Assembly (NCBI GenBank): GCA_018715765.1
Contig: DVKY01000061.1
Location: forward strand, 1 to 51,764
Length of the DNA stretch: 51,764 bases
Direction of reading: 5' to 3'
Origin: Fimivicinus intestinavium
GTDB lineage: Bacteria; Bacillota; Clostridia; Oscillospirales; Acutalibacteraceae
The notes under the pieces were generated by a model, which searched no databases, was not told the origin of the DNA, and was given only the letters and a program-made list of their open reading frames with translations. The translations under genes were made by a program, and so were the position numbers. Of the stretch, positions 9,149 to 17,635 are shown in pieces; the stretch's first letter is position 1; each line of letters opens with the position of its first letter.

Positions 9149-10405
9149 ATGTTGCAATATGATCTGGCAGTCATCGGCGGCGGTCCCGCCGGAATGGCGG
9201 CGGCCCTTCGGGCCAGGGAGTGCGGGGTGGAGCGCATCGTCATTCTGGAGCGTGCAGAACGCCTTGGCGGTATTCTGGAGCAGTGCATCCATACCGGCTT
9301 CGGCCTGCATTATTTTAAGGAGGAGCTTTCCGGCCCGGAATATGCGCAGCGCTTTATCGATCAAATCGAGCAGAGCGATATTGAGGTGATGACTGAGGCG
9401 ATGGTAATCAGTCTTTCCTCTAATAATGTAGTTACTGCCGTCAGCCAAAGCGCCGGCCTGGTGGAAATCAATGCAACGGCAGTTATTCTGGCCATGGGCT
9501 GCCGGGAGCGGCCGCGCGGCGCGCTGAATATCGCGGGGACACGCCCTGCCGGTGTGATGACGGCGGGCACGGCGCAGCGCTATGTCAACATTGACGGCCA
9601 TCTGCCCGGGCATGAGGTGGTAATCCTTGGCTCCGGCGACATCGGCCTGATTATGGCACGGCGCATGACACTGGAGGGCGCGCACGTCAAGATGGTTTGT
9701 GAGCTACAGCCCTATTCCAGCGGTCTGACACGCAATATTGTGCAGTGCCTGGAGGATTTTAATATTCCGCTGCGCCTGTCCTGCACAGTGGTAAAGGTGC
9801 ATGGGCAGGAGCGCGTCACTGGTGTGACAGTGGCGCAGGTTGACCAGAACCGCCGCCCGATACCGGGCACAGAGGAATTTATCGCCTGCGATACGCTGCT
9901 GCTCTCCGTCGGGCTGATCCCGGAAAATGAGCTCTCCCGCGGCGTAGGGATTAAGATGGATCCGGTCACGCGCGGCCCGGTGGTCGATGAATCCAGAGAG
10001 ACCAGCCGGGAGGGCGTGTTTGCCTGCGGCAACGTCTTACAGGTGCACGATCTTGTGGACTATGTGACAAAAGAAAGCCAGACGGCCGGCGAGGGTGCGG
10101 CGCGTTATATTTTAAACCAGAAGGATTATAACACTGCCTACGTCCGCACCAAGGGCATCAACGGCGTGCGGTATATCGTCCCGCAGAAGGTCAATCTCAA
10201 CGCGGGACGAGACGTGAAGCTCTATTTCCGCGTGGGCGACGTGTATCGGGATGCGACCATCCGCGTCACCTGCGACGGGCAGACGCTCTACACCCGCAAA
10301 AAAGGCAAGCTGACGCCGGGCGAGATGGAGAATGTGACCATCCGCAGCGATGTGCTCGGCGGCCTGCGGGAAAAAAGCGAGATTTTGATTCAAATTGAAT
10401 GTTGA
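9149..10405 (+). CDS. GlpB-like NAD(P)/FAD-dependent oxidoreductase
   Basis: A pyridine nucleotide-disulphide reductase-like flavoprotein of 418 aa. An FAD-binding GGGPAG sits at residues 10-15 and a second nucleotide-binding glycine motif (VVILGSGDIG) near 157-166, so it probably passes electrons between the GlpA-like partner and NAD(P)H or another carrier. I start it at the ATG at 9149 because AAAGG lies 12 bases upstream; the ATG at 9137 directly touches that site. It lies 44 bases after the first gene and 64 bases before the DUF1667 gene, in one transcription unit. Residues beyond about 330 form a beta-rich tail seen in homologues of this trio. Confidence 0.82.
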   Translation: MLQYDLAVIGGGPAGMAAALRARECGVERIVILERAERLGGILEQCIHTGFGLHYFKEELSGPEYAQRFIDQIEQSDIEVMTEAMVISLSSNNVVTAVSQSAGLVEINATAVILAMGCRERPRGALNIAGTRPAGVMTAGTAQRYVNIDGHLPGHEVVILGSGDIGLIMARRMTLEGAHVKMVCELQPYSSGLTRNIVQCLEDFNIPLRLSCTVVKVHGQERVTGVTVAQVDQNRRPIPGTEEFIACDTLLLSVGLIPENELSRGVGIKMDPVTRGPVVDESRETSREGVFACGNVLQVHDLVDYVTKESQTAGEGAARYILNQKDYNTAYVRTKGINGVRYIVPQKVNLNAGRDVKLYFRVGDVYRDATIRVTCDGQTLYTRKKGKLTPGEMENVTIRSDVLGGLREKSEILIQIEC

Positions 10406-10469
10406 ACCAGCAGAAGCAATATGATATGATGATCCGGATTTGCGGAGGCTTTGAAAGGAAGGATCCTTT

Positions 10470-10838
10470 ATGGTGAAAACATTGACCTGCGTGGCATGCC
10501 CGATCGGCTGCACGCTTTCCGCACAGATTGAGGCGGGGGAGGTTGTCAGCGTCAGCGGAAACACCTGCAAACGCGGCGAGGCCTACGCCAAAACAGAATG
10601 CATTGCGCCGGTGCGCAGCCTGACGACGACGGTACGCGTAAACGGCGGAGCCTATCCGCTCGTCAGTGTCAAAAGCGCGGCGCCCCTGCCAAAGGAAAAG
10701 CTGTTTGACTGCATGGCGCTGATCAACAAGACGCAGATGGAAGCGCCGGTGCACATTGGCGACGTCGTCATTCCTGATATCCTGGGCACGGGCGTGGATA
10801 TCGTTGCGACCAACCGGCTTGCGAAAGGAGCTACATAA
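10470..10838 (+). CDS. DUF1667 protein with a four-cysteine motif
   Basis: A 122-aa member of the DUF1667 family. Cysteines at 7, 10, 14 and 33 (CVACPIGC, then NTCKRG) resemble the [4Fe-4S]-binding N-terminus of molybdopterin oxidoreductases, so an electron-transfer role in the complex with the two flavoproteins is likely. It may take the place of GlpC of the enterobacterial GlpABC enzyme. No signal peptide or membrane segment is visible. Start: AAAGGAAGG upstream of 10470. The next gene starts only five bases after its stop and its ribosome site lies inside this gene, so the two are probably translated together. Confidence 0.85.
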   Translation: MVKTLTCVACPIGCTLSAQIEAGEVVSVSGNTCKRGEAYAKTECIAPVRSLTTTVRVNGGAYPLVSVKSAAPLPKEKLFDCMALINKTQMEAPVHIGDVVIPDILGTGVDIVATNRLAKGAT

Positions 10839-10843
10839 CCCAT

Positions 10844-12274
10844 ATGGAAAACGAAGCGCTGATTCAACGCGCGGCGGCTGTTGTGCCGTCCGAAAGGCAG
10901 CTGAAGTGGCAGGAGATGGAGTTTTACGCCTTCGCCCACTTTGGCATCAACACTTTTAGCGGTAAAAACGGCCATGAGTGGGGCGTTGGAACGGAAAGCC
11001 CCGACCTTTTCAACCCCACGGATTTCGACGCGGATCAGTGGGTCGCGGCGGTAAAATCCGCCGGAATGACCGGCCTGCTGCTCACAGCAAAGCATCACGA
11101 CGGCTTTTGCCTCTGGCCGAGCGCATACACGGAGCACTGTGTAAAAAGCAGCCCGTGGCGCGGCGGCAAGGGGGACGTTGTGCGCGAGGTATCCGACGCG
11201 TGCAGGCGCGGCGGCATCAAATTCGGCGTTTATCTTTCCCCGTGGGACAGGCACGAGAGCACCTACGGCTCCGGGAAGGCCTATGACGATTATTACTGCA
11301 ACCAGCTGCGCGAGCTGCTCACAAATTATGGGGATATCTTTTGTGTCTGGTTTGACGGCGCGTGCGGCGAGGGGCCAAATGGCAAAAAGCAGGAATACGA
11401 CTGGCCGCGGTATTACGCACTCATCCGCGAGCTGCAGCCGGAGGCCGTAATCAGCGTTTGCGGCCCGGATGTGCGCTGGTGCGGCAATGAGGCGGGCAAA
11501 TGCCGCAAATCCGAGTGGAGCGTCGTCCCCTCCACCCTGATGGATGTGGAGCGGATTGCAGAGCATTCCCAGCAGGAGGATGACGCAAAATTTTCCCGAA
11601 AATACAGCTCTACGGATGAGGATCTAGGCAGCCGTGAAGCGATTGCAGGCGCCAGGGAGCTGATCTGGTTCCCGGCGGAGGTTGACACCTCCATTCGGCC
11701 CGGCTGGTTTTATCATAAAAAAGAGGATAAAAAGGTGCGCTCTCTGAAAAAGCTGTTAAAGATTTATTACAGCTCCGTAGGCGCAAACGCGGCTCTGCTG
11801 CTCAATATCCCGCCGGACCGGCGCGGTCGGTTTGCCGGGCCGGATGTCAAACGGCTTCAGGAGATTGGTGAAGCGCTGCGCCAGGCCTTCCATGAAAATC
11901 TGGCCGCAGGTGCAACAGCGAAGGCCTCCTCCGAGGCAGATGGCGCGCACGCGGCGCAAAAAGCCCTGAGTGCGGACAAGGACGAATACTGGCGCGCGGC
12001 GGACGGTGTGGAGCAGGCGGAGATCACCGTTGATCTCGGCCGGCCCACGGCGTTTTCCAAGGTAGTGCTCGGCGAATACCTGCCCTGCGGCCAGCATATC
12101 GAGCAATTCACGGTTTATGTAGAAAAACGCGGGAAGTGGAAAAAGGCGTATTCCGCCACCGTGGTCGGCCACAAGCGCATCTGTCTGTTGAAGCGGACGA
12201 CTGCACAGCGCATCCGCATCACCATTGACGCGTGCCGTACCTTCCCCACACTGCGCCAGCTCGCCGTTTATTGA
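10844..12274 (+). CDS. Alpha-L-fucosidase, GH29, with C-terminal discoidin-like domain
   Basis: GH29 retaining fucosidases remove terminal L-fucose from glycans. The 476-aa protein has the family motif TAKHHDGFCLWP near residues 82-93 and the nucleophile Asp171 in VWFDG. Residues from about 345 to the end look like a coagulation factor 5/8 C-type (galactose-binding-like) domain with the phrase EITVDLG. There is no signal peptide, so it should act in the cytoplasm on imported fucosides. It follows the DUF1667 gene by five bases, with AAAGGAG 13 bases before the ATG, so it is the last gene of the dehydrogenase operon. A strong terminator follows at 12430. Which linkage it prefers cannot be read from the sequence. 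Confidence 0.92.
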   Translation: MENEALIQRAAAVVPSERQLKWQEMEFYAFAHFGINTFSGKNGHEWGVGTESPDLFNPTDFDADQWVAAVKSAGMTGLLLTAKHHDGFCLWPSAYTEHCVKSSPWRGGKGDVVREVSDACRRGGIKFGVYLSPWDRHESTYGSGKAYDDYYCNQLRELLTNYGDIFCVWFDGACGEGPNGKKQEYDWPRYYALIRELQPEAVISVCGPDVRWCGNEAGKCRKSEWSVVPSTLMDVERIAEHSQQEDDAKFSRKYSSTDEDLGSREAIAGARELIWFPAEVDTSIRPGWFYHKKEDKKVRSLKKLLKIYYSSVGANAALLLNIPPDRRGRFAGPDVKRLQEIGEALRQAFHENLAAGATAKASSEADGAHAAQKALSADKDEYWRAADGVEQAEITVDLGRPTAFSKVVLGEYLPCGQHIEQFTVYVEKRGKWKKAYSATVVGHKRICLLKRTTAQRIRITIDACRTFPTLRQLAVY

Positions 12275-12429
12275 GCGCTCTACTGGCGGCTGTATCAACA
12301 CACCCCCCTTCGGGCGCGTTAAACGCAGCCTCCCGTGTTTATTTGCAAACCACTATAATCTTGCTTGAGGTGCGGCCATGGAGTTTTCTTTGAATTTTTA
12401 ATAAGTGCCTGGTTTCGCTGTACGCGACT

Positions 12430-12469
12430 GGGCGCGTTGCAGATATTCATTCTGCAATGCGCCCTTTTT
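12430..12469 (+). terminator. Rho-independent terminator after the fucosidase operon
   Basis: Stem 12430-12443 with 12451-12464 (GGGCGCGTTGCAGA against TCTGCAATGCGCCC, one G-T wobble), loop tattcat, then five T. It separates the operon from the glycosidase promoter at 12498. Confidence 0.85.
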
Positions 12470-12497
12470 CCGCCCTGTGCAGTTTTCTTCGCCTGCC

Positions 12498-12526
12498 TTG
12501 CGCACAGGTTTTGCCGGTGCTATAAT
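12498..12526 (+). promoter_or_regulatory. Promoter with extended -10, GH63-like gene
   Basis: TTGCGC (12498-12503), 17-base spacer ending TGC, TATAAT (12521-12526). The structure matches the promoter at 7572 (TTGCGT, 17 bases, TGT-TAAAAT), so the two sugar-related units may share control. Confidence 0.65.
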
Positions 12527-12557
12527 CATTTCAAAAACAGGATGGAGGATGAGGCGA

Positions 12558-15323
12558 TTGGCCGATTTAAAATGCTTCCCCGCCTGGGGGCCTTACGGAA
12601 AAAAATACATGGGCATTTCACGCATTGCCGATAACGCGCTTACCGACGGTGTCCGCTTTGATTTCTGCACGGCTCCGGCCATTTTCGGCGGGGATATCCG
12701 CGTGCCGAACTGCACGCTGCCCGCCGGATATCATCCCTGGAGGTGCAGCCCGGATTATTCAATCTTTACCTGCCGTTATGATCTGGAGTGGAAGGATCGG
12801 GTTTATGCAGAGGTTTCCTATGTGAAGCTGGAGGAAGAGAGCGTTTTGATCCGCACGGAGTTTGTCAATCATTCTGAGCTGATTCAAAATTGCCTGATCA
12901 ACTTTTTTGAATCCATTGAATATCCGTCGCCCAGCTATTGCAGGCTCACTCTTCCGGAGAAATGCGATTATAAAAAAGCGCTGGAATACGACCGTTATAC
13001 ATATGCGGAACCACGCCCCTGGGATGAGCAGAATGCGGATGGCTACAAAAAGGGCGAATTTGCAGACAACCGCTTTGTCGGCGGCTTTGGGCTGGGCGAC
13101 AGAGCCGGGAAGTGGCACATGCCTCACCGGTATCTCCCGCCCTTCGGCGCAACTGAAGGCGATACGCTTTCCCTTACGATCTCCTGTAAAAACGACTATG
13201 CGGATGCGCTCCTCGTCATCCGATACCGGACGAGCGACATTCTGTATGAAAAGGGCAAAATGGTCGGCGTCAACCTGATCCCCGGGGAAAAGACTGCCTC
13301 CTTCCTGTTCAATGGGGAGACTACCATAGCGCTTGCCCCCTCTGACGAGCTGCGTTTTGCCTCTGTCAGCCTTGGCGCAGTCAGACAGGGGGATTACCCC
13401 GTCGAGCTGAAGGCCCTGGGCACAGGGGCGGCGGAATTCGACTTTTTCTGTATTGTGGAGCGGGATGACGCTGCGCGGATTCAGGCGGAGATGACACCCT
13501 TTGACTTTGTGCCGGAGATCACAACCGCACGGCACCCGGAGGGAGGCTATGTGACCCGCTGCGCCTATCGGGATACAGACGGCGTGTTTACCCTGCGCAC
13601 CTTTCAGGAGAACACACGCTTCCGCGAGATTGAGACCGGCGCGCTGGAGGACTGCATGACGGCGCGGCTTTCCAACTCCGACCCTACGTTTGACGATGTG
13701 ACGGAGAGCTTTACCGGCGCTTTTTCCCGCAAGCACAGCGATGAAGGCTTTTTTCATAACACCATTGTGCACACACTTTTTGTTGAGCCGGGAGCCTCCC
13801 ATACGGAATACGCGGTGCTCTCTAAAGGCGATACGCATTACCGCACGCCGGAGGAATATGAACGCATTTACCGGCAGCGACTGGAGGAGGCGCCGCCCCT
13901 TCGCTATAACAAAGCCGGCAGGCAGTATGAGCGCAGCAATGAAATTTTGAAGGCCACGGTAATGACCAACGCCGTTTATCCAATTTACAAGCACGGCGAG
14001 TATATCGTCCACCACACGCCGGGCAAGCGTTGGGATTGCCTTTACACCTGGGATTCCGGCTTTATCGGCCTGGGAATGCTGGACTATGCGCCGCACTTTG
14101 CCGAATACAGCCTGGAAACCTACCTCAGCGACGAGAAGAACCCGGACTACGCCTTCCTGCACCATGGCTCGCCGGTGCCGGTGCAAATATATCTCTACCT
14201 GGAAATGCTCAAACGCGCCGGGGAGAAGCAAAAGCTCTTCGCGCTCTATCCGCGCGTGAAGCTATATTATGATTTCCTGGCCGGGAAAATCCGGGGTTCC
14301 ACAACGGCAAAGCTGAAAAGCGGCCTGACCACCACCTATGATTATTTCTACTCCACAAGCGGTATGGATGATTATCCCGCGCAGGTTGCCATGATGCAGC
14401 GAGAAATCCGAGATACCACTGCGCCCGTCATCTCCACCGCGCAGGTAATCCGTTGTGGGAAAATTTTAAAAATGGTCGCCTCCAAGCTGGGCAAGTCGGA
14501 AGACGTCAAGGCCTATGATGCGGATATTGCCCGGCTGACAAAGGCGCTCTCCACTTATGCATGGGATGCGGAGAGCGGCTATTTCAGCTACGTATTGCAC
14601 GACAGCGATTACCAGCCCACCGGTGAAATTCTGCGCACCCCCAATGGAGAGAATCTCAACAAGGGGCTCGACGGCATTTATCCCATCATTGCGGGGGCAT
14701 GCAATGAGGAGCAGAAAAGGGCGATCCTCGCGCATCTGACCAACGAGAAGGAAATGCTCTCCCCCTACGGGATCAGCGCCGTGGATATGACGGCGGGCTA
14801 CTTCATGGTCAATGGCTACTGGAACGGAAATGTATGGTTCCCGCACCAGTGGTTCATCTGGAAAGCGATGCTTGACCTGGGCGAGAGCGACTTCGCCTAT
14901 GAGATTGCCCGGCGCGCGCTGGATATCTGGAAGCGAGAAGTGGATTATTCCTACTACACCTTTGAGATGGTCAGCGTTGTCACAGGCCGGGGCGGCTGGT
15001 TCCACAATTTTGGCGGGCTCTCCACCCCGATTGGCATGTGGGCGAACGCTTATTTCAAGGCGGGCACGCTCAACACGGGATTCGACACCTGGGTGGATTC
15101 CGTGCGTTTTAACAGCGACAACACGGAAATGACGGCCCAAATCACCTCCTTCACAGGCGGCGGCAAGTCCACTGTTCTCGCCGTGCTGGACGATGAGGAA
15201 AGCAGGCGGTACACCGCCACGCTGGACGGCGTACCGGTTCCGCTGCGCGAGCGGTTCAAGGGCACGATTGAACTTACGCTTACACTGGCCGATCAGGCGG
15301 TTCACGAAATTAAAATTTTTTAA
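12558..15323 (+). CDS. GH63 / MGH1-like glycoside hydrolase
   Basis: A large (921 aa) cytoplasmic glycosidase. The N-terminal half is beta-rich. The C-terminal half has (alpha/alpha)6-barrel features of the GH63/GH37 clan: WDCLYTWDSGF near 492-502, LTTTYDYFYSTSGMDD, NKGLDGIYPI and GNVWFPHQWF near 757. These resemble alpha-glucosidases and mannosylglycerate hydrolases; the exact substrate is open. I place the start at a TTG (12558) because GGAGG lies nine bases before it; an ATG at 12549 touches that site. It is a single-gene unit with its own promoter and terminator. Confidence 0.8.
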   Translation: MADLKCFPAWGPYGKKYMGISRIADNALTDGVRFDFCTAPAIFGGDIRVPNCTLPAGYHPWRCSPDYSIFTCRYDLEWKDRVYAEVSYVKLEEESVLIRTEFVNHSELIQNCLINFFESIEYPSPSYCRLTLPEKCDYKKALEYDRYTYAEPRPWDEQNADGYKKGEFADNRFVGGFGLGDRAGKWHMPHRYLPPFGATEGDTLSLTISCKNDYADALLVIRYRTSDILYEKGKMVGVNLIPGEKTASFLFNGETTIALAPSDELRFASVSLGAVRQGDYPVELKALGTGAAEFDFFCIVERDDAARIQAEMTPFDFVPEITTARHPEGGYVTRCAYRDTDGVFTLRTFQENTRFREIETGALEDCMTARLSNSDPTFDDVTESFTGAFSRKHSDEGFFHNTIVHTLFVEPGASHTEYAVLSKGDTHYRTPEEYERIYRQRLEEAPPLRYNKAGRQYERSNEILKATVMTNAVYPIYKHGEYIVHHTPGKRWDCLYTWDSGFIGLGMLDYAPHFAEYSLETYLSDEKNPDYAFLHHGSPVPVQIYLYLEMLKRAGEKQKLFALYPRVKLYYDFLAGKIRGSTTAKLKSGLTTTYDYFYSTSGMDDYPAQVAMMQREIRDTTAPVISTAQVIRCGKILKMVASKLGKSEDVKAYDADIARLTKALSTYAWDAESGYFSYVLHDSDYQPTGEILRTPNGENLNKGLDGIYPIIAGACNEEQKRAILAHLTNEKEMLSPYGISAVDMTAGYFMVNGYWNGNVWFPHQWFIWKAMLDLGESDFAYEIARRALDIWKREVDYSYYTFEMVSVVTGRGGWFHNFGGLSTPIGMWANAYFKAGTLNTGFDTWVDSVRFNSDNTEMTAQITSFTGGGKSTVLAVLDDEESRRYTATLDGVPVPLRERFKGTIELTLTLADQAVHEIKIF

Positions 15324-15357
15324 GTCCGGTTAAAACAACGGCTTCTTCAAATAGTCC

Positions 15358-15401
15358 AAGGCCCATGCAGCGCGGATTGCGCTGCATGGGCCTTTCGTAT
15401 T
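15358..15401 (+). terminator. Terminator after the GH63-like gene
   Basis: A perfect 14-bp stem, GGCCCATGCAGCGC (15360-15373) with its complement (15379-15392), loop ggatt, then TTTCGTATTTT. Two A before the stem extend it by two pairs. It could also stop minus-strand transcription. Confidence 0.9.
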
Positions 15402-15563
15402 TTAGGCGGTATTTCTCCTCACGCTTCCGTCCCCTTATTTTCTACCCGCTGAAGAACCGCAAGCACGCGCTTGCCTGACAAGTTGTGCGGAGCACACGCC
15501 GCACGGTATCACAAAACGGCGCGGGCGCATTTCCCCATCGGGCAGTGTCGCTGCGGGCTCCCG

Positions 15564-17612
15564 CTAATTCAGGCCCATTTCTCCCACGGATTGAAACAGT
15601 TTGCCCACAGCCGCACGTAAGCCAACGTTCTCCTCCCGCGTTAAGGCGGGATCCTCCTTTAAAATCTCCCGTGCCGCATGCTGCGCCCGCCTCAGGGCCT
15701 CCATATCCGTAACCATGTTGGCAATCTTTAAAGCGGGCAGGCCGTGCTGGCGCGCGCCGAAGAAATCACCGGGGCCGCGCAGCCTGAGATCCGCATCGGC
15801 AATCCGAAAGCCATCCGTCGTTTCGCACATGGTTTGCAGCCGCTGCCTTGCCTGCTCGTTTTCCGCGTCGGAAATCAGAATACAGGTGGAGGGGTGCGTC
15901 CCCCGCCCTACACGCCCGCGCAGCTGATGCAGCTGCGACAGGCCAAACCGCTCCGCGTTTTCGATCACCATCACGACGGCGTTCGGCACATCCACACCGA
16001 CCTCTACTACCGTGGTGGAAACCAGCAGCTGAATCTCATTCGATGCAAAGCGGCGCATGGTTTCCTCTTTTTCGCGCGGTTTCATGCGCCCATGTAAAAG
16101 GCCGAGGCGGTAGCCGCGAAACGGGCCCGTTTGCAGCCGCCGTGCATATTCCTGCGCAGCCGTCAGTGCTGTTTCACCCTCTCCCTCCTCCACCAGAGGG
16201 CAGACAATATAGGCCTGCAAGCCCTGATCCAAGTGTTTCTTCAAGTAAGCATATACCCGCTGATGAAGCGCGCTGCCCACTGCATAGGTTTTGATCTGTT
16301 GCCGCCCGGGCGGCAGCTCATCCAGGATGGAAACATCCAGGTCGCCATAGATCATGAGAGCCAGCGTGCGGGGGATTGGCGTGGCAGACATGACCAGCAG
16401 GTGCGGGCGGTCGCCTTTATCCGCCAACGCAGCGCGTTGACGCACGCCGAAGCGGTGCTGTTCATCCGTCACCACCAGGCCGAGGCGGCGGAACATCACG
16501 TCGCTCTGGATCAGCGCGTGCGTGCCGACTGCGAGATCAATCTCTCCGCTGCAAAGCAGCCGCTTGATCTCGCGTTTCTCTGCGGCTCCGGTCGCCCCCG
16601 TCAAAAGCGCGCAGCGAATACCGGCAGGCCCCAGAAGGTTCTCCAACGTGCGGTAATGCTGCTCCGCAAGGATGCCCGTTGGCGCCATCATAGCGCACTG
16701 CAGGCCGTTTCGGGCCGCCGTGTGGATCACTGCGGCCGCCACCGCCGTCTTGCCGGAGCCGACGTCGCCCTGCAGCAGCCTGCTCATCGGCGTGGGGGAG
16801 CGCATATCGCGCAGGCATTCTGCAACAGCGCGGCGCTGCGCGCCAGTCGGCGCAAAGGGGAGCATTGTAAAAAAAGCCTCGCTGTAATCCTGCTCCACCC
16901 GCAGGGCCGTTTGCGTGCGTGCGCGCGCCTTGAGCCGCATCAGGCCAAGCTGGAGGGTGAGTAGCTCTTCAAAGACGAGGCGTTCCCGTGCCCGTGTCAG
17001 CGCCCTATGATCCGCTGGAAAGTGGATATTCTCCACCGCAAAGCGCAGATGGCACAATCCCTGCGCCTGACGCAGCGCATCCGGCAGCGGGTCTTGCAAG
17101 AAATCCCCGTTCCGCTCCAGCGCCCGTGCAACACAGGCCTCGATCACGCGGGAGGAGAGCCCCTCCGTCTGCGGATAGATCGGCCGGATGCGCTCGCCCG
17201 TCTCTGCGTGTTCCACAAGGGGCGAAGCCATCTCACGGCGGCCAATCCGCCCGCCGACCCGGCCAAAGAAGAGGTATTCTTCCCCCTCCTTGAGCCTTGC
17301 GGCAGCATAAGGGTTGTTGAAGAAGGTGATCTGCATCAGGCTGACGCCGTCGGTTGCCTCTGTTTTATAGAGCGTGAGCCCCTTGCGGATCAAATGCTTG
17401 GAGGGCGCGCGGGAGACGATTGCCTTCACGCAGCACGGCTCGCCAAACGGCGCGCCGGCGATGGAAACCACCCTGCTCCAATCCTCATAGGCCCTGGGGT
17501 AAAAATGAAGCAGGGCGTCGATGGAATCCACCCCGAGCCTGTGAAACAGCCCGGCGCGTTTTTCCCCCACGCCCTTGAGATAACGAAGATCCATATCTGA
17601 CTGGTTTGCCAT
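15564..17612 (-). CDS. recG: ATP-dependent DNA helicase RecG
   Basis: RecG remodels stalled replication forks and branch-migrates Holliday junctions. The 682-aa product has the N-terminal wedge (OB-fold) region, a Walker A GDVGSGKT near 281, a DEQH box near 380 (VTDEQHRFG), helicase motifs such as VVEVGVDVPNA and LHQLRGRVGRG, and the C-terminal RecG tail. I use the ATG at 17612 (MANQSD), which has GGGAG nine bases upstream and gives the normal family length. A frame upstream contains an ATG overlapping the fakA stop but has no ribosome site. It is the last gene of asp23-fakA-recG, an order common in Firmicutes. Confidence 0.95.
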   Translation of the reverse strand: MANQSDMDLRYLKGVGEKRAGLFHRLGVDSIDALLHFYPRAYEDWSRVVSIAGAPFGEPCCVKAIVSRAPSKHLIRKGLTLYKTEATDGVSLMQITFFNNPYAAARLKEGEEYLFFGRVGGRIGRREMASPLVEHAETGERIRPIYPQTEGLSSRVIEACVARALERNGDFLQDPLPDALRQAQGLCHLRFAVENIHFPADHRALTRARERLVFEELLTLQLGLMRLKARARTQTALRVEQDYSEAFFTMLPFAPTGAQRRAVAECLRDMRSPTPMSRLLQGDVGSGKTAVAAAVIHTAARNGLQCAMMAPTGILAEQHYRTLENLLGPAGIRCALLTGATGAAEKREIKRLLCSGEIDLAVGTHALIQSDVMFRRLGLVVTDEQHRFGVRQRAALADKGDRPHLLVMSATPIPRTLALMIYGDLDVSILDELPPGRQQIKTYAVGSALHQRVYAYLKKHLDQGLQAYIVCPLVEEGEGETALTAAQEYARRLQTGPFRGYRLGLLHGRMKPREKEETMRRFASNEIQLLVSTTVVEVGVDVPNAVVMVIENAERFGLSQLHQLRGRVGRGTHPSTCILISDAENEQARQRLQTMCETTDGFRIADADLRLRGPGDFFGARQHGLPALKIANMVTDMEALRRAQHAAREILKEDPALTREENVGLRAAVGKLFQSVGEMGLN

Positions 17613-17635
17613 GCGCCCGAACTCCCACCCCGCGG

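Noticed and set aside
10470..10838. DUF1667 gene as the N-terminal fragment of a molybdopterin enzyme
   Set aside because: The cysteine spacing is similar, but the length fits the free-standing DUF1667 family and no molybdopterin-binding frame follows.
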